Assembly: GCF_900100075.1 (NCBI RefSeq)
Contig: NZ_FNEG01000001.1
Location: forward strand, 868,001 to 932,000
Direction of reading: 5' to 3'
Origin: Chryseobacterium jejuense
Lineage (GTDB): Bacteria; Bacteroidota; Bacteroidia; Flavobacteriales; Weeksellaceae
Length of the DNA: 64,000 nt
Each line of letters opens with the position of its first letter. Positions within the stretch are counted from its first letter, which is position 1. The notes below the pieces were generated by a model, which worked only from the letters and a program-made list of their open reading frames with translations, ran no database searches and was not told the DNA's origin. The translations under genes and the position numbers were made by a program. Below, in pieces: positions 8,370 through 17,527 of this stretch.

Positions 8370-8621
8370 ATGGCAGAGAAAGAATTAAATGAGTTAACCG
8401 ATCAGGAGCTATTAGAGAAAAAGAGGAAATCCAAATCCGATAAAATAACCAATGCCGTTCTTATAGGGCTTTTTATTGGGGTTGCTGTATATAGCAGTGT
8501 AACCCACGGAATCGGATTTTTCACATTTTTTCCGTTAGTCTTTGCTGGTTTTTTGGGCGTTCAATGGAACAGACGTAATCAGGCGTTAGAAAAAGAGTTG
8601 GAATCCAGAAATCTGAAATAA
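8370..8621 (+). CDS. Small membrane protein, 83 residues
   Basis: An acidic and lysine-rich N-terminal helix ('ELNELTDQELLEKKRKSK') precedes two hydrophobic segments (about residues 27-45 and 48-64) and a charged tail. The layout is that of a two-helix inner-membrane protein. No named family is recognised. A bidirectional terminator follows 18 bp after the stop. Confidence 0.7.
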   Translation: MAEKELNELTDQELLEKKRKSKSDKITNAVLIGLFIGVAVYSSVTHGIGFFTFFPLVFAGFLGVQWNRRNQALEKELESRNLK

Positions 8622-8639
8622 AGATTAGGATAAGAAAAC

Positions 8640-8675
8640 AAGCCTGCCCATGTTAAACACATGGGGCAGGCTTTT
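8640..8675. terminator. Bidirectional terminator
   Basis: The arms AAGCCTGCCCATG and CATGGGGCAGGCTT form a 13-bp stem with one bulged G, followed by TTTT. It lies between the convergent small membrane protein and luciferase-like genes. Confidence 0.85.
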
Positions 8676-9666
8676 ATTTGATTAAGCTTTCATACGTGAA
8701 AATTCTGTCCTCTTCCCTGAACATATTGGATAATAGGACCAGATCATGGGTTCCGTATTGCAACGCTTTTTCTTCAAGCTTTGATTGTATGGTATCCGGA
8801 GTACCCATAACAACCTTGTCCAATAGAGTATTGAAGAGTACTTGGTCTTCACTCTCATTAATAAGAGCTTCTACTTCTTCTGAAGGTTTTAATACACTTG
8901 GGGCTAAAATTTTTCTCGATTCAAGAAATTGATACACCATTCCGAATGCGTTATAACGCGCCTGTTCTGGGGTCTCTGCAACAGAAACTGAGATAGCCAC
9001 TTGAAATGAAGGTTGGTTTCTATAGCCAGACTGATTAAATTCTTCCTGGTATATTTTCTGGATCTCAGTATTGGATCCGTCTGCAATGAAATCAGCCATG
9101 GAGTAGGATATCCCGTATTTAGCTGCTTCTTTTGCTGAGTTTTCTCCGGAACCCAGCCAGGTGATTTCCGGGAGTGTGGAAACATGAGAAGGCTGAGCAA
9201 ACAGATCGGTATCCTTATAGTTTTGTTCTTTTAGGTAGGCTATAATTTCTTCCAGCTTTTCATTGATATTATTAAGGATTGGAAGTTTATGACCATTCAA
9301 CGCCAATACAGCATCTTTCAGTCCTCCGGGAGCTTTTCCAAGGCCCAGTATAAAACGATCAGGGTAAAAGGTAGCGAGCATTTTAGCCCATTCAGCAATT
9401 TTAAATGCAGAATAATTACGAAGCATAATTCCGCCTGTGCCCACCTTAATGTTTTTTGTGTTGGCAAGAACTGTTGCAGCCAGAATTTCCGGGCTTGAAC
9501 TTCCATAGGCTTCCACACCATGATGCTCTGAATACAGAATGCTGTGATAGCCTAATTCATCAGCCATTTTTGCTAATGTCATGCTGTTTTTGAGTGCCAG
9601 AGCAGCATCGCCGCCTTTCATAATGGGAGTCTGATCGAGGATGCTTAATTTCAGTTCCATTGTCAT
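8674..9666 (-). CDS. LLM-class (luciferase-like) flavin-dependent oxidoreductase
   Basis: A 330-residue cytoplasmic TIM-barrel monooxygenase. It shows 'YHSILYSEHHGVEAYGSSSPE', the usual second strand-loop of the family, then 'VGTGGIMLRNYSAFKIAEWAKML' and 'FILGLGKAPGG'. The family uses reduced FMN and oxygen to oxidise varied substrates, which cannot be named here. Two in-frame ATGs (9666 and 9660) are equally plausible. It lies downstream of the nitroreductase on the same strand, with a terminator between them, so it probably has its own promoter. Confidence 0.9.
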   Translation of the reverse strand: MTMELKLSILDQTPIMKGGDAALALKNSMTLAKMADELGYHSILYSEHHGVEAYGSSSPEILAATVLANTKNIKVGTGGIMLRNYSAFKIAEWAKMLATFYPDRFILGLGKAPGGLKDAVLALNGHKLPILNNINEKLEEIIAYLKEQNYKDTDLFAQPSHVSTLPEITWLGSGENSAKEAAKYGISYSMADFIADGSNTEIQKIYQEEFNQSGYRNQPSFQVAISVSVAETPEQARYNAFGMVYQFLESRKILAPSVLKPSEEVEALINESEDQVLFNTLLDKVVMGTPDTIQSKLEEKALQYGTHDLVLLSNMFREEDRIFTYESLIK

Positions 9667-9699
9667 AATTTATCGTCTATCAATTTAAGACAAAAAAAG

Positions 9700-9730
9700 G
9701 GAGACCTTCAAAAAGATCTCCTATTTTTTA
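9700..9730 (-). terminator. Terminator of the nitroreductase gene
   Basis: GGAGA/TCTCC plus CTT/AAG arms form an 8-bp stem with one internal mismatch. Read on the minus strand it is followed by a run of seven Ts (9692-9698). Confidence 0.7.
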
Positions 9731-9750
9731 TGATGAATTTTATGCTTAAT

Positions 9751-10383
9751 TTAGTTGATCTCCACAAACAGTTCTTCCTTTGATCTTCTCACTCTGTCCA
9801 GTTTTCCCCACCAATCTGTTTCCTCATCTTTATAGCCCAGAGCCATTAAAACTGTGCTTTTTAAACCTTGTTCAGGCAGATTAAGCAGTTCATCTACAGC
9901 TTCGTTGTTAAATCCTTCTATGGGCGTTGCATCCACTCTAAGATCTGCAGCAGCCAATAGTCCAAAACCTAAAGCGATATAGGTTTGTTTGGAAGCATTC
10001 GTAAAATGTTGATCTTTACTTTGTTTTTCCAGCATTCCCAACAGATTTAAACGATAGTCGTCTGTAGCAGCATTGGGAAGATTTCTTACCTGATTGCTGA
10101 ATTCAAAAAATGAATCCACTCTTTCTGTGGTATATTCATCCCAGGCAGCAAAAACGAGGATATGAGAAGCCTGTACAATTTGATCCTGACCACAGGAAAT
10201 AGGCTGTAGTTTTTCTCTCAGCTCTTTATTTTTGATAACTAAAACTTTAAAGGGTTGTAATCCTGAACTTGAAGGAGCAAGACGAATGGCTTCCAATATC
10301 TGTGCAAGCTTTTCATCTTCAATGGTTTTCCCATTATAACCTTTGGTTGCAGATCTCCAGTTGAGTGTTTCTTGTAGTGACAT
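9751..10383 (-). CDS. Nitroreductase-family NAD(P)H-dependent flavoprotein
   Basis: A 210-residue FMN-dependent nitroreductase of the NfsB type. It has 'RSATKGYNGKTIEDEKL' near the start, the FMN-binding 'APSSSGLQPFKVLVI' around residues 36-50, and 'LGFGLLAAADLRVDATPIEG' in the second half. The family reduces nitroaromatics and quinones with NAD(P)H. It is divergent from an HxlR regulator, a common pairing in which the regulator senses electrophiles or the flavoprotein substrate. A -7 box (TAACTTTG) lies at 10415-10422. Confidence 0.9.
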   Translation of the reverse strand: MSLQETLNWRSATKGYNGKTIEDEKLAQILEAIRLAPSSSGLQPFKVLVIKNKELREKLQPISCGQDQIVQASHILVFAAWDEYTTERVDSFFEFSNQVRNLPNAATDDYRLNLLGMLEKQSKDQHFTNASKQTYIALGFGLLAAADLRVDATPIEGFNNEAVDELLNLPEQGLKSTVLMALGYKDEETDWWGKLDRVRRSKEELFVEIN

Positions 10384-10414
10384 AATTGTATTATTTACTT
10401 ACTGATTGGTGATG

Positions 10415-10422
10415 CAAAGTTA
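10415..10422 (-). promoter_or_regulatory. -7 box (TAACTTTG) of the nitroreductase gene
   Basis: The minus-strand TAACTTTG matches TAnnTTTG. It sits 32 bp before the start codon. No good -33 box is seen, and the operator lies instead in the region where an activator would bind. Confidence 0.55.
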
Positions 10423-10450
10423 TATCATAAATGGTTGCCATAATATATCT

Positions 10451-10485
10451 GTTACCCAAAGGTAACCAGTTACCTAGAAGTAACC
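10451..10485. promoter_or_regulatory. Putative HxlR operator: three inverted GTTACC/GGTAAC units
   Basis: A perfect palindrome GTTACC-CAAA-GGTAAC (10451-10466) is followed after 2 bp by GTTACC-TAGAA-GTAAC (10469-10484). The half-sites alternate in direction through the array. It lies midway between the divergent nitroreductase and HxlR genes, about 40-75 bp upstream of both predicted transcript starts. The HxlR protein is the obvious binder, but this is inference. Confidence 0.7.
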
Positions 10486-10512
10486 AGGTGTCATTATTTT
10501 TGAAAAATCATC

Positions 10513-10520
10513 TAATTTTG
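10513..10520 (+). promoter_or_regulatory. -7 box (TAATTTTG) of the HxlR gene
   Basis: TAATTTTG matches TAnnTTTG and lies 17 bp before the ATG. The only nearby TTG (10500-10502) is too close to be a -33 box, so activation may be needed. Confidence 0.5.
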
Positions 10521-10537
10521 TACTTTAATTATTCAAT

Positions 10538-10894
10538 ATGAAAAAGGAGAGAGTAGAGCTAGGTCCGGAGTGTAAAAATCATATCCGTGGTGTAAAAGAT
10601 ACCGTCTATTTGTTGGAAGGAAAATGGAAAACCATTATCATCAGCCATCTGTATTTTGAAGGCAGAATGCGTTTCATGGATCTGAAAAGACAGCTTGAAG
10701 GGATTGCTGCTAAAACCCTTTCAAAGGAACTTAAGGATCTGGAGATGAATAATCTCATCATCAGAACCCAAAATAATACAATGCCTGTAACAGTAGATTA
10801 TGAACTTACAGACTTTGGAAAAAGTCTGCATGATATTATTGATACCATGGCCAAATGGGGAATAGAATACAGAGAACAGCTGCTTAAAAATTAA
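10538..10894 (+). CDS. HxlR-family winged-helix transcriptional regulator
   Basis: A 118-residue regulator with the HxlR pattern: an N-terminal cysteine in 'GPECKNHIRGVKDTVYLLEGKWKTII', then the winged helix 'MRFMDLKRQLEGIAAKTLSKELKDLEMNNLI', then 'VDYELTDFGKSL'. HxlR proteins bind as dimers to inverted repeats and often sense aldehydes or other electrophiles through the N-terminal Cys. It is divergent from a nitroreductase and probably controls it and itself through the operator at 10451-10485. Confidence 0.92.
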   Translation: MKKERVELGPECKNHIRGVKDTVYLLEGKWKTIIISHLYFEGRMRFMDLKRQLEGIAAKTLSKELKDLEMNNLIIRTQNNTMPVTVDYELTDFGKSLHDIIDTMAKWGIEYREQLLKN

Positions 10895-10999
10895 AAAACA
10901 GCACAGATCAAAACCTGTACTGTTAAAAACAAAAATTTCAGCGGCATACAATCCTCTTCATTCTATGTATTTACTATCCCCTCAGATAATAAAATATTT

Positions 11000-13900
11000 T
11001 TAATTTCTATTCTTTACCAGAAGCCATCCTGTATAAGTGACAGGTTCCTGGATATCTTTTTCTTTCCATGATATTTCATACCAATAGGTTCCACTGTTAA
11101 CAGGAGTTCCTCCAATGGTACCATTCCATTTGAAGTTCTTGCTTTTATCTGATGCATACATAAGTTGTCCATACCTATTGAAAATACTGAATTTCAGGTC
11201 TTGTAAATAAGCAAGCTCATTGTAATCCAGCGTATCATTGATGCCATCTCCATTAGGAGTGATTGTATTGATGAGATTAGGAACAACAATCTGGATCTGA
11301 ACAGCTTTACAGTTATAAGAATCTTTTACATAAAATGTATTTTTACCGCGAGGCAGATCTGTAAAGACATTGGAATCCTGCCATATCATTTCATCTCTGG
11401 AATACTGATAAGGTGGAACACCGTCTCCTACGATAAGAGTGACTGTATTGTTCTTAATATCCACCCGTTTAATTTTGGGAGGTGGAACAGGCAGTACTTT
11501 TACAAACTGCTTGGTCTGGCAGCCGTTATGAGTAAGGATAACCCAATAACTTCCAATAGGAGCTGTTATGGATTGGGTTGTTTCTCCAGTGCTCCACTCA
11601 TAGGATGTATATCCGGGACCAGCATCCAATGTAGCACGTGCACCTGGACAGATGTACTGATCCACCAGAAGGTAAGAAGGTTTTGGTGGAATAACTTTCA
11701 GGGTTATTTTAGCAAAATCGAAACATCCATTAGCATTAATGACTTTAACATATACGGTTGTATTTTGAGAGATAAAAGCGTCAGGTGTAGTAATTTCATT
11801 AAGATCATGGATAGCGTCATCCAATGTTGGATAGTACTTTTTAGTTACCGGAACTGTAGTTGTAACAATAGCATTATTCAGGTTAAATGTTCCTGTACTG
11901 GGTTTATTGGGTAGTGAACATCCGGTAAGCTCTGCATCTGTTACCACAGGTTTAGGATGGTATTCAAGAGTGATCTTTGCAGTGGCTGTGCATCCTTCTA
12001 CTGTAGTAACTTTTACATAAACACTGGCTGGCATTGATGACGGATAAGCATTTGCAGAAATAATTTCGTTGGTACCGGCAATCAGATCTGCCATACTTGG
12101 ATAGTATTTTCTGACTGCATTGGCAGGGCCGCCAACATTGGCTGTTGTCAGATCAAAGAAACCAGTTCCATTGGATTCGCAGGTTTTTACCGTTGTATCT
12201 GTTAATGCGAGTGGTTGTACCGTTACATTTACCTTTACCTGTTCACAATCTGTAAATTCAGGGTCATTTCCACAGAATTTATAAGTGAAGGTATCCGTTG
12301 TGGTTCCTGCATTGGCGGTATAAGTTAATATACCCGTCGCAGGATCTACTGTTAAAGTCCCGTTAGCCGGAGGAGTAATAATCTGCACTGTTCCCGGAAC
12401 AGGAGTTTGTGTTGAATTGGTAAAAACAGGCGTTATTTTAGTAGGCGTTTTTGCACTACATATATTTAATGCTTTTACAGTATTCACCAGACAGCTTTGC
12501 ACCTTGTAAGGATAGGTTGTAAGAGGCTTACAAGTCCCTTTTGTAATAGATACGGTATAATTACCGGCCTTTGTAGGAATATAAGTATTTGAATTAGCCC
12601 CAGGAATAGGGTTTCCGTTGAGATTCCATTGATAATGGTCAAAACCATCTTCCACCTTCAGAACAATTCCGGGCATACAATCTCCGGAAGTTTTACTGAT
12701 AACAGGAATGGAGTTAAATCCGGCAAAATAGCCACCATATCCTAAATTTCCACTTCCTCCTGCAATACCCGCAGTAACGGCTTTGGTAGAAGTTACGGTA
12801 ATATTTCCGGTGATATTAGGAATAGAGTAGGAAACCCAATCATTGGTTCCCGTTACAGGAAAAGGACCCTCTGTTGCTGCGGGATTTATTCCATTTACAG
12901 CTACCGTAGCACCTGTCTGGGTTAAGATATTAAGTTTTACAAAAAGAGGCGGATTAAAGGTCGTATAATAAGGAAGTTCTCCTATTTTTCCAATTTCATC
13001 AATCACATTCGGAAGAAAACAATTGAGAGGCGGGATATAATTAAATCCTTCTGTAGCATCATTGTCTTCAATACCGGATAAAAGCTGATAAACATATATA
13101 TTTTTGGAAGATTTAATATACATATTATGATGAGCAGGCCCATTGAGTACATAGTTCATCGCGCTTACACGGTAATATTGTCCTGCATTTAAGGTAGCTA
13201 CAGGAGTTGGATTGTTATTCAGCCTTATTTCCGTATTATTTTCAGTAGCAACAATCACCGCACCTTCAATTTCCGGAATAAGATTTCCTCTACCTTTGAT
13301 AATGACAAATTCATCGCCGAGACGTTCCACAGGAACCGATTGGTCCATAATAATATCTTCTCCGTTATAAGGCGGAGCCATCCCAAATTGTCCGTGATAA
13401 TTTCCATTAGTAACAGATACGGGTTTGGTAGCTTCTATTTTAGCCCCGATAAATCCATCCTTATTTCCAGGTTTATTAGCATTTCCTGCAAATATATAAG
13501 ATTGCCCTTTGTTCAGGGTTATGGTGATGGAAGGATGGGTAAGCCCATTAAAATTATTATAAAACCAGGTCGTCATAGCATATCCTGAAACTTTAACCTG
13601 AGTATTATCTTCAGTCGCCAAAATAGCGCAGGAGAAGTTTTGTGAACTTTGATTGTTCATCAAAGGAGCATATACTGCATAAAACAATTTGCCAATTCCG
13701 GCTTTCCCTTTAGAGGTCAGAATTTCTCCATGATTGACTTCTGAAAACCGATAAGTGGCAAAAAAAGGAAGATCTCCGTGCAGATAAAGTCCACGTGTCT
13801 TTACACTCATAGCATCAGTAGTATTCTGTCCCACCATAAGGTTAAGAGGAACATCAAATGTCTGCGGATTTCCTTTACTGATGGTTACTGTTCCTATCAC

Positions 13901-14086
13901 CGTATTATTATTGTAAATGGAAACCGGGAAGGGAACATTGCTGTCTGTAGATAGATAGAGAGCCTGTTTGGGAGATCCGTTACTACCACTTGCCACCATT
14001 GGAGCAAACCAATGATCCGTATCTCTTTGGGCCCAAATTACTGCAGAAAAAAGTGACAGTATTAAAGTAAATATGATCTTTTTCAT
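11000..14086 (-). CDS. Large secreted IgGFc-binding-domain protein with T9SS type B sorting domain (paralogue 1)
   Basis: A 1028-residue exported protein starting with signal peptide MKKIIFTLILSLFSAVIWAQ; the ATG at 14086 is preferred over 14140 for this reason. The first ~450 residues resemble the IgGFc-binding domain ('EIEGAVIVATENNTEIRLNN', 'SKNIYVYQLLSG'). An Ig-like segment ('[19 protein letters not shown]') and two similar ~90-residue repeats with 'KKYYPTLDDAIHDLNEI'-like cores follow. The last ~85 residues are a T9SS type B (gliding-associated, CHU_C-like) domain: 'ITPNGDGINDTLDY', 'FNRYGQLMY', 'GTYWYEI'. It should be secreted through T9SS to the cell surface or medium, and a role in adhesion or surface binding is inferred. 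It is a tandem paralogue of the next gene, 88 bp away. Confidence 0.88.
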   Translation of the reverse strand: MKKIIFTLILSLFSAVIWAQRDTDHWFAPMVASGSNGSPKQALYLSTDSNVPFPVSIYNNNTVIGTVTISKGNPQTFDVPLNLMVGQNTTDAMSVKTRGLYLHGDLPFFATYRFSEVNHGEILTSKGKAGIGKLFYAVYAPLMNNQSSQNFSCAILATEDNTQVKVSGYAMTTWFYNNFNGLTHPSITITLNKGQSYIFAGNANKPGNKDGFIGAKIEATKPVSVTNGNYHGQFGMAPPYNGEDIIMDQSVPVERLGDEFVIIKGRGNLIPEIEGAVIVATENNTEIRLNNNPTPVATLNAGQYYRVSAMNYVLNGPAHHNMYIKSSKNIYVYQLLSGIEDNDATEGFNYIPPLNCFLPNVIDEIGKIGELPYYTTFNPPLFVKLNILTQTGATVAVNGINPAATEGPFPVTGTNDWVSYSIPNITGNITVTSTKAVTAGIAGGSGNLGYGGYFAGFNSIPVISKTSGDCMPGIVLKVEDGFDHYQWNLNGNPIPGANSNTYIPTKAGNYTVSITKGTCKPLTTYPYKVQSCLVNTVKALNICSAKTPTKITPVFTNSTQTPVPGTVQIITPPANGTLTVDPATGILTYTANAGTTTDTFTYKFCGNDPEFTDCEQVKVNVTVQPLALTDTTVKTCESNGTGFFDLTTANVGGPANAVRKYYPSMADLIAGTNEIISANAYPSSMPASVYVKVTTVEGCTATAKITLEYHPKPVVTDAELTGCSLPNKPSTGTFNLNNAIVTTTVPVTKKYYPTLDDAIHDLNEITTPDAFISQNTTVYVKVINANGCFDFAKITLKVIPPKPSYLLVDQYICPGARATLDAGPGYTSYEWSTGETTQSITAPIGSYWVILTHNGCQTKQFVKVLPVPPPKIKRVDIKNNTVTLIVGDGVPPYQYSRDEMIWQDSNVFTDLPRGKNTFYVKDSYNCKAVQIQIVVPNLINTITPNGDGINDTLDYNELAYLQDLKFSIFNRYGQLMYASDKSKNFKWNGTIGGTPVNSGTYWYEISWKEKDIQEPVTYTGWLLVKNRN

Positions 14087-14174
14087 AATGTATAGAAAAA
14101 ATGAGTTAAATAGATCATCAGGAAGAGCTGTATTCTTCACTGATGATATTGAACGTAAGTAACAGTTGAATTTT

Positions 14175-17100
14175 TTAGGAGTTTTTTAATAGAATCCATC
14201 CAGTATATTTAATGATAGCATCCTGTAATGCAGGTTCCTTCCAGGTGATTACATACCAATAGGTTCCCGAAAAGACTTTCTTGTTTCCGGATCTGCCATC
14301 CCAGGTATAATTATTAAAACGGCTTCCGGTGAAGACGTTATTTCCATATCTGTCATATACACTGAATAATAAATCTTTTTTATACCCAAGATCTGCATAG
14401 GAAATAGTATCATTGATGTTGTCACCGTTAGGAGTAATGGCATTGATAATATTGATAATGATTAATTCTACTTTTACAGGATCACAATTGTAACTGTCTT
14501 TTACATAGAATGTATTTTGTCCGTTTGGAAGCCCTGTAAATACATTGGATTTTTGCCAGTTTACCTGATCTAAAGAATACATATAGGGAGGATTTCCGCC
14601 AATTACGGTAAGAGTTGCCTTGTTGTTCTCAATATCCACATTGCTGATGACAGGTAGTGGAGCTATTTTTACACTAACATTCTGTTTTGTAAAACAATGA
14701 TCGTGTTCCAAAATCACCCAATAGTCTCCTGGGCCTGCGGCTATAGAAGATGTAGTGGCTCCGGTGCTCCATTGATAGGACTGATAACCCGGTCCCGCAT
14801 CTAAATTTACAGTAGAACCAAAACATACTAACTGATTTTTTAGAAGAGCAGAAGGTTGTGGCGGAGTGACCACAAGGTTTACAATGGCAATAGCTGAACA
14901 TCCCGAGGCATTAATCACCTTAATATATATTGTGGTATTAGAAGATGGATAAACGCTTGGATTAATAATTGCATTGGTTCCGTACTGGGCATCCTGCATT
15001 GTTTTGTAATACTCTTTGGTAATTCCCGTTTCATTGGTGACCTGTGCTTTTGTAAGATCAAAACTTCCTTTATTCGGATCTGAATCTGTATGACAAGACG
15101 TTAATGAAGTATTCTGTACTACAGGAGCAGGACTGAATTGTAAGCTGATTTTTGCCTGAGCAGAACATCCCTCCAGTGTGGATACTTTTACATATACATC
15201 CTTAGGTGCGATAGAAGAATAAGCATTTGCCGAAGTAATTTCATTGGTTCCAGCCTGAAGATCAGCAGAAGTAGGATAGTATTTTTTGATACCTCCAACT
15301 GGTCCACCCACATTGGCCGCCGTAAGATCAAAAAGTCCGGTTCCATTATTGTTACAGGCTGTAACAGTTGTGTTGTTTACCGTAACAGACTGAACCTTTA
15401 TATTGACTTTCACTTCTTCACAATCTGAAAATTCAGGGATATTGCCGCAGAATTTATAAGTGAAAGTATCTGAAGTAGTACCCGTGTTAGCAGTATAAGT
15501 TAATATACCTGTTGCCGGATTTACTGTTAATGTGCCATTTGCAGGCGGAGTAATGATTTTTACACTGCTTGGCAGAGGAATCTGCGTTGATGTAGTAAAT
15601 GTTGGTGTAATGGTAACAGGAGTATTAGTAGAGCATAGAGTCAGAGACTTTGTCGTGTTGGTTACACAACTGAATACTTTATAAACAGGCGTTGTAGCAG
15701 GCGGACACGTTCCACCCACGGAAACCGTTGCCGTATAATTTCCGGATTGTGTGGGAGTATAGGTATTGGTGTTGGCTCCCGGTATTGGACTTCCATTAAA
15801 GTTCCATTGATAAGAAACGTAGCTGTCATCCACTTCCAATACCATATCTGGAATACAGGAACCACTTTTTTTAGCAATAACAGGAATAGAGGAGAAGCCT
15901 GCAAAATATCCGCCATATCCCACGTTTCCGTCTCCGGCAGCAATTCCTGCGGTAACTGCTTTGGTAGATTCAACAGTAACATTTCCGGTGACATTAGATA
16001 ATGAATAAGAAACCCAGTTGATATTTCCGGTTACCGGAAATGGCCCTTGTGCAGGTAACATAGGATTTCCGTTAACAGTTACAGTTGCTCCTGACTCCGT
16101 AATGATGTTTAGCTTAACCGCTGGAGTAATCGTTGTATAATAGGGTAGAACATTAATCATTCCAATCTCATCAATCTTTTTAGGAAGAAAACAACTTAAT
16201 GGTGGAATATAATTGGCACCAATGGTAATTTCTACAAATGAAGTTGAGGTTCCGGCCATCAGCTGATAAACATATACTTTTTTGGTAGTACGAATCCGCA
16301 TATTATAATGTCCAGTGCTGTTTTGATTGACGTATGAAGAAGAACCAATACGATAAGACTGTCCCTCATTTAAAGTAGCAATAGGCGTTGTACTGTCATT
16401 GACGTACACCTGTGTACTATTCTCTGTTGCTATAACAACAGCACCTTCTACATCTGAGGCAATGGGTGCCATTCCTTTAACAAGAACAAATTCGTCACCC
16501 AAACGTTCCACAGGAATTGACTGATCCATCATAATATCACTACCATTATTGGAATTAACGATCTGACCGTTAAAATTTCCGTTGGTTACTGTTACCGGTT
16601 TATTGGATTCAATTTTAGCGCCTATAAAACCTTTTTGATTGGGAGTTTGGTTACCAATACCTTCCACGATATAGGATTGTCCTTTGTTTAAAGTGAAAGT
16701 CATGGTAGGGTTAGTAGCTCCGGTAGATCCATTGGAAAACTGAACAGATGAGCTGTAATTGGAAATGTTTACAGAAGTATTATCTTCTGTAGCTAAAACG
16801 CCACACGTAAAATTATTGCTGGCCGCCAAAGTAGCCAAAGGTCCATAAGAAGCATAAAACTTGGTGCCAATTCCGGCTTTGCCTTTGGAAGTAAGGATCT
16901 CACCATGATTTCGGGTAGAAAATCTGAAAGTACAGAAGAAAGGTTTTTCACCTTTTACATAAAGTCCGCGGTTGGTTACCTTGAAAGCCTCTGCTTGTGA
17001 TGCCGTAATCATATGGTCCATAGGAACTTCAAAAGACTGTGGATTTCCCTTACTGATGGTTACCGTTCCTATCAGGGTATTATTGTTGTAAATATTGACC

Positions 17101-17303
17101 GGAAAAGGAACATTGGAATCTGTAGAAAGAAATAAAGCCTGCTTGTTGGAATCATTTGATCTGGACATCATTGGGGCAAACCAATGTTCCGTATCTCTCT
17201 GTGCCGAAATATTACCTACACTAAGAAGAAATATAAGACTGAATAAAAGCCTTTTCCATACTACAGACCAAAAGCATGTCTGAAGATAAATGTTTTGAAT
17301 CAT
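14175..17303 (-). CDS. Large secreted IgGFc-binding-domain protein with T9SS type B sorting domain (paralogue 2)
   Basis: A 1042-residue paralogue of the 11000-14086 protein with the same domain order. The N-terminus has a hydrophobic segment ('[17 protein letters not shown]') preceded by an unusually long stretch of about 17 residues. Then come the IgGFc-binding-like region ('[20 protein letters not shown]'), an Ig-like '[19 protein letters not shown]' unit, two ~90-residue repeats ('[17 protein letters not shown]', '[17 protein letters not shown]') and a type B sorting domain ('[14 protein letters not shown]', 'YDRYGNNVF', 'GTYWYVITW'). The mature start '[11 protein letters not shown]' is nearly identical in both copies, which points to tandem duplication. 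It is upstream of paralogue 1 and may be co-transcribed with it. Confidence 0.88.
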   Translation of the reverse strand: MIQNIYLQTCFWSVVWKRLLFSLIFLLSVGNISAQRDTEHWFAPMMSRSNDSNKQALFLSTDSNVPFPVNIYNNNTLIGTVTISKGNPQSFEVPMDHMITASQAEAFKVTNRGLYVKGEKPFFCTFRFSTRNHGEILTSKGKAGIGTKFYASYGPLATLAASNNFTCGVLATEDNTSVNISNYSSSVQFSNGSTGATNPTMTFTLNKGQSYIVEGIGNQTPNQKGFIGAKIESNKPVTVTNGNFNGQIVNSNNGSDIMMDQSIPVERLGDEFVLVKGMAPIASDVEGAVVIATENSTQVYVNDSTTPIATLNEGQSYRIGSSSYVNQNSTGHYNMRIRTTKKVYVYQLMAGTSTSFVEITIGANYIPPLSCFLPKKIDEIGMINVLPYYTTITPAVKLNIITESGATVTVNGNPMLPAQGPFPVTGNINWVSYSLSNVTGNVTVESTKAVTAGIAAGDGNVGYGGYFAGFSSIPVIAKKSGSCIPDMVLEVDDSYVSYQWNFNGSPIPGANTNTYTPTQSGNYTATVSVGGTCPPATTPVYKVFSCVTNTTKSLTLCSTNTPVTITPTFTTSTQIPLPSSVKIITPPANGTLTVNPATGILTYTANTGTTSDTFTYKFCGNIPEFSDCEEVKVNIKVQSVTVNNTTVTACNNNGTGLFDLTAANVGGPVGGIKKYYPTSADLQAGTNEITSANAYSSIAPKDVYVKVSTLEGCSAQAKISLQFSPAPVVQNTSLTSCHTDSDPNKGSFDLTKAQVTNETGITKEYYKTMQDAQYGTNAIINPSVYPSSNTTIYIKVINASGCSAIAIVNLVVTPPQPSALLKNQLVCFGSTVNLDAGPGYQSYQWSTGATTSSIAAGPGDYWVILEHDHCFTKQNVSVKIAPLPVISNVDIENNKATLTVIGGNPPYMYSLDQVNWQKSNVFTGLPNGQNTFYVKDSYNCDPVKVELIIINIINAITPNGDNINDTISYADLGYKKDLLFSVYDRYGNNVFTGSRFNNYTWDGRSGNKKVFSGTYWYVITWKEPALQDAIIKYTGWILLKNS

Positions 17304-17483
17304 AAGGGGATTTTTGTTTTTAATATCAGGAGGCTGCTGTTTTTAGAATTTCAGGAGTTCCTGATTTTGTTTTTAGATCATAAGAACATCTAACTGTGTT
17401 TTTTGAAAAAGAGGGAGAATAATAAGTAGATTTTTTTCATATAAAGTATAGATATGAAGCCTTTAAGAAAACTGTCTCAAAAA

Positions 17484-17503
17484 CGGCGAAAATAAACCCG
17501 CCG
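17484..17503 (-). terminator. Terminator of the T9SS type A protein gene
   Basis: A CGGCG/CGCCG stem with a 10-nt loop, followed on the minus strand by a TTTTT run (17479-17483), 25 bp after the stop codon. Confidence 0.65.
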
Positions 17504-17527
17504 CTTTTGTATGACAGTGACAACATA

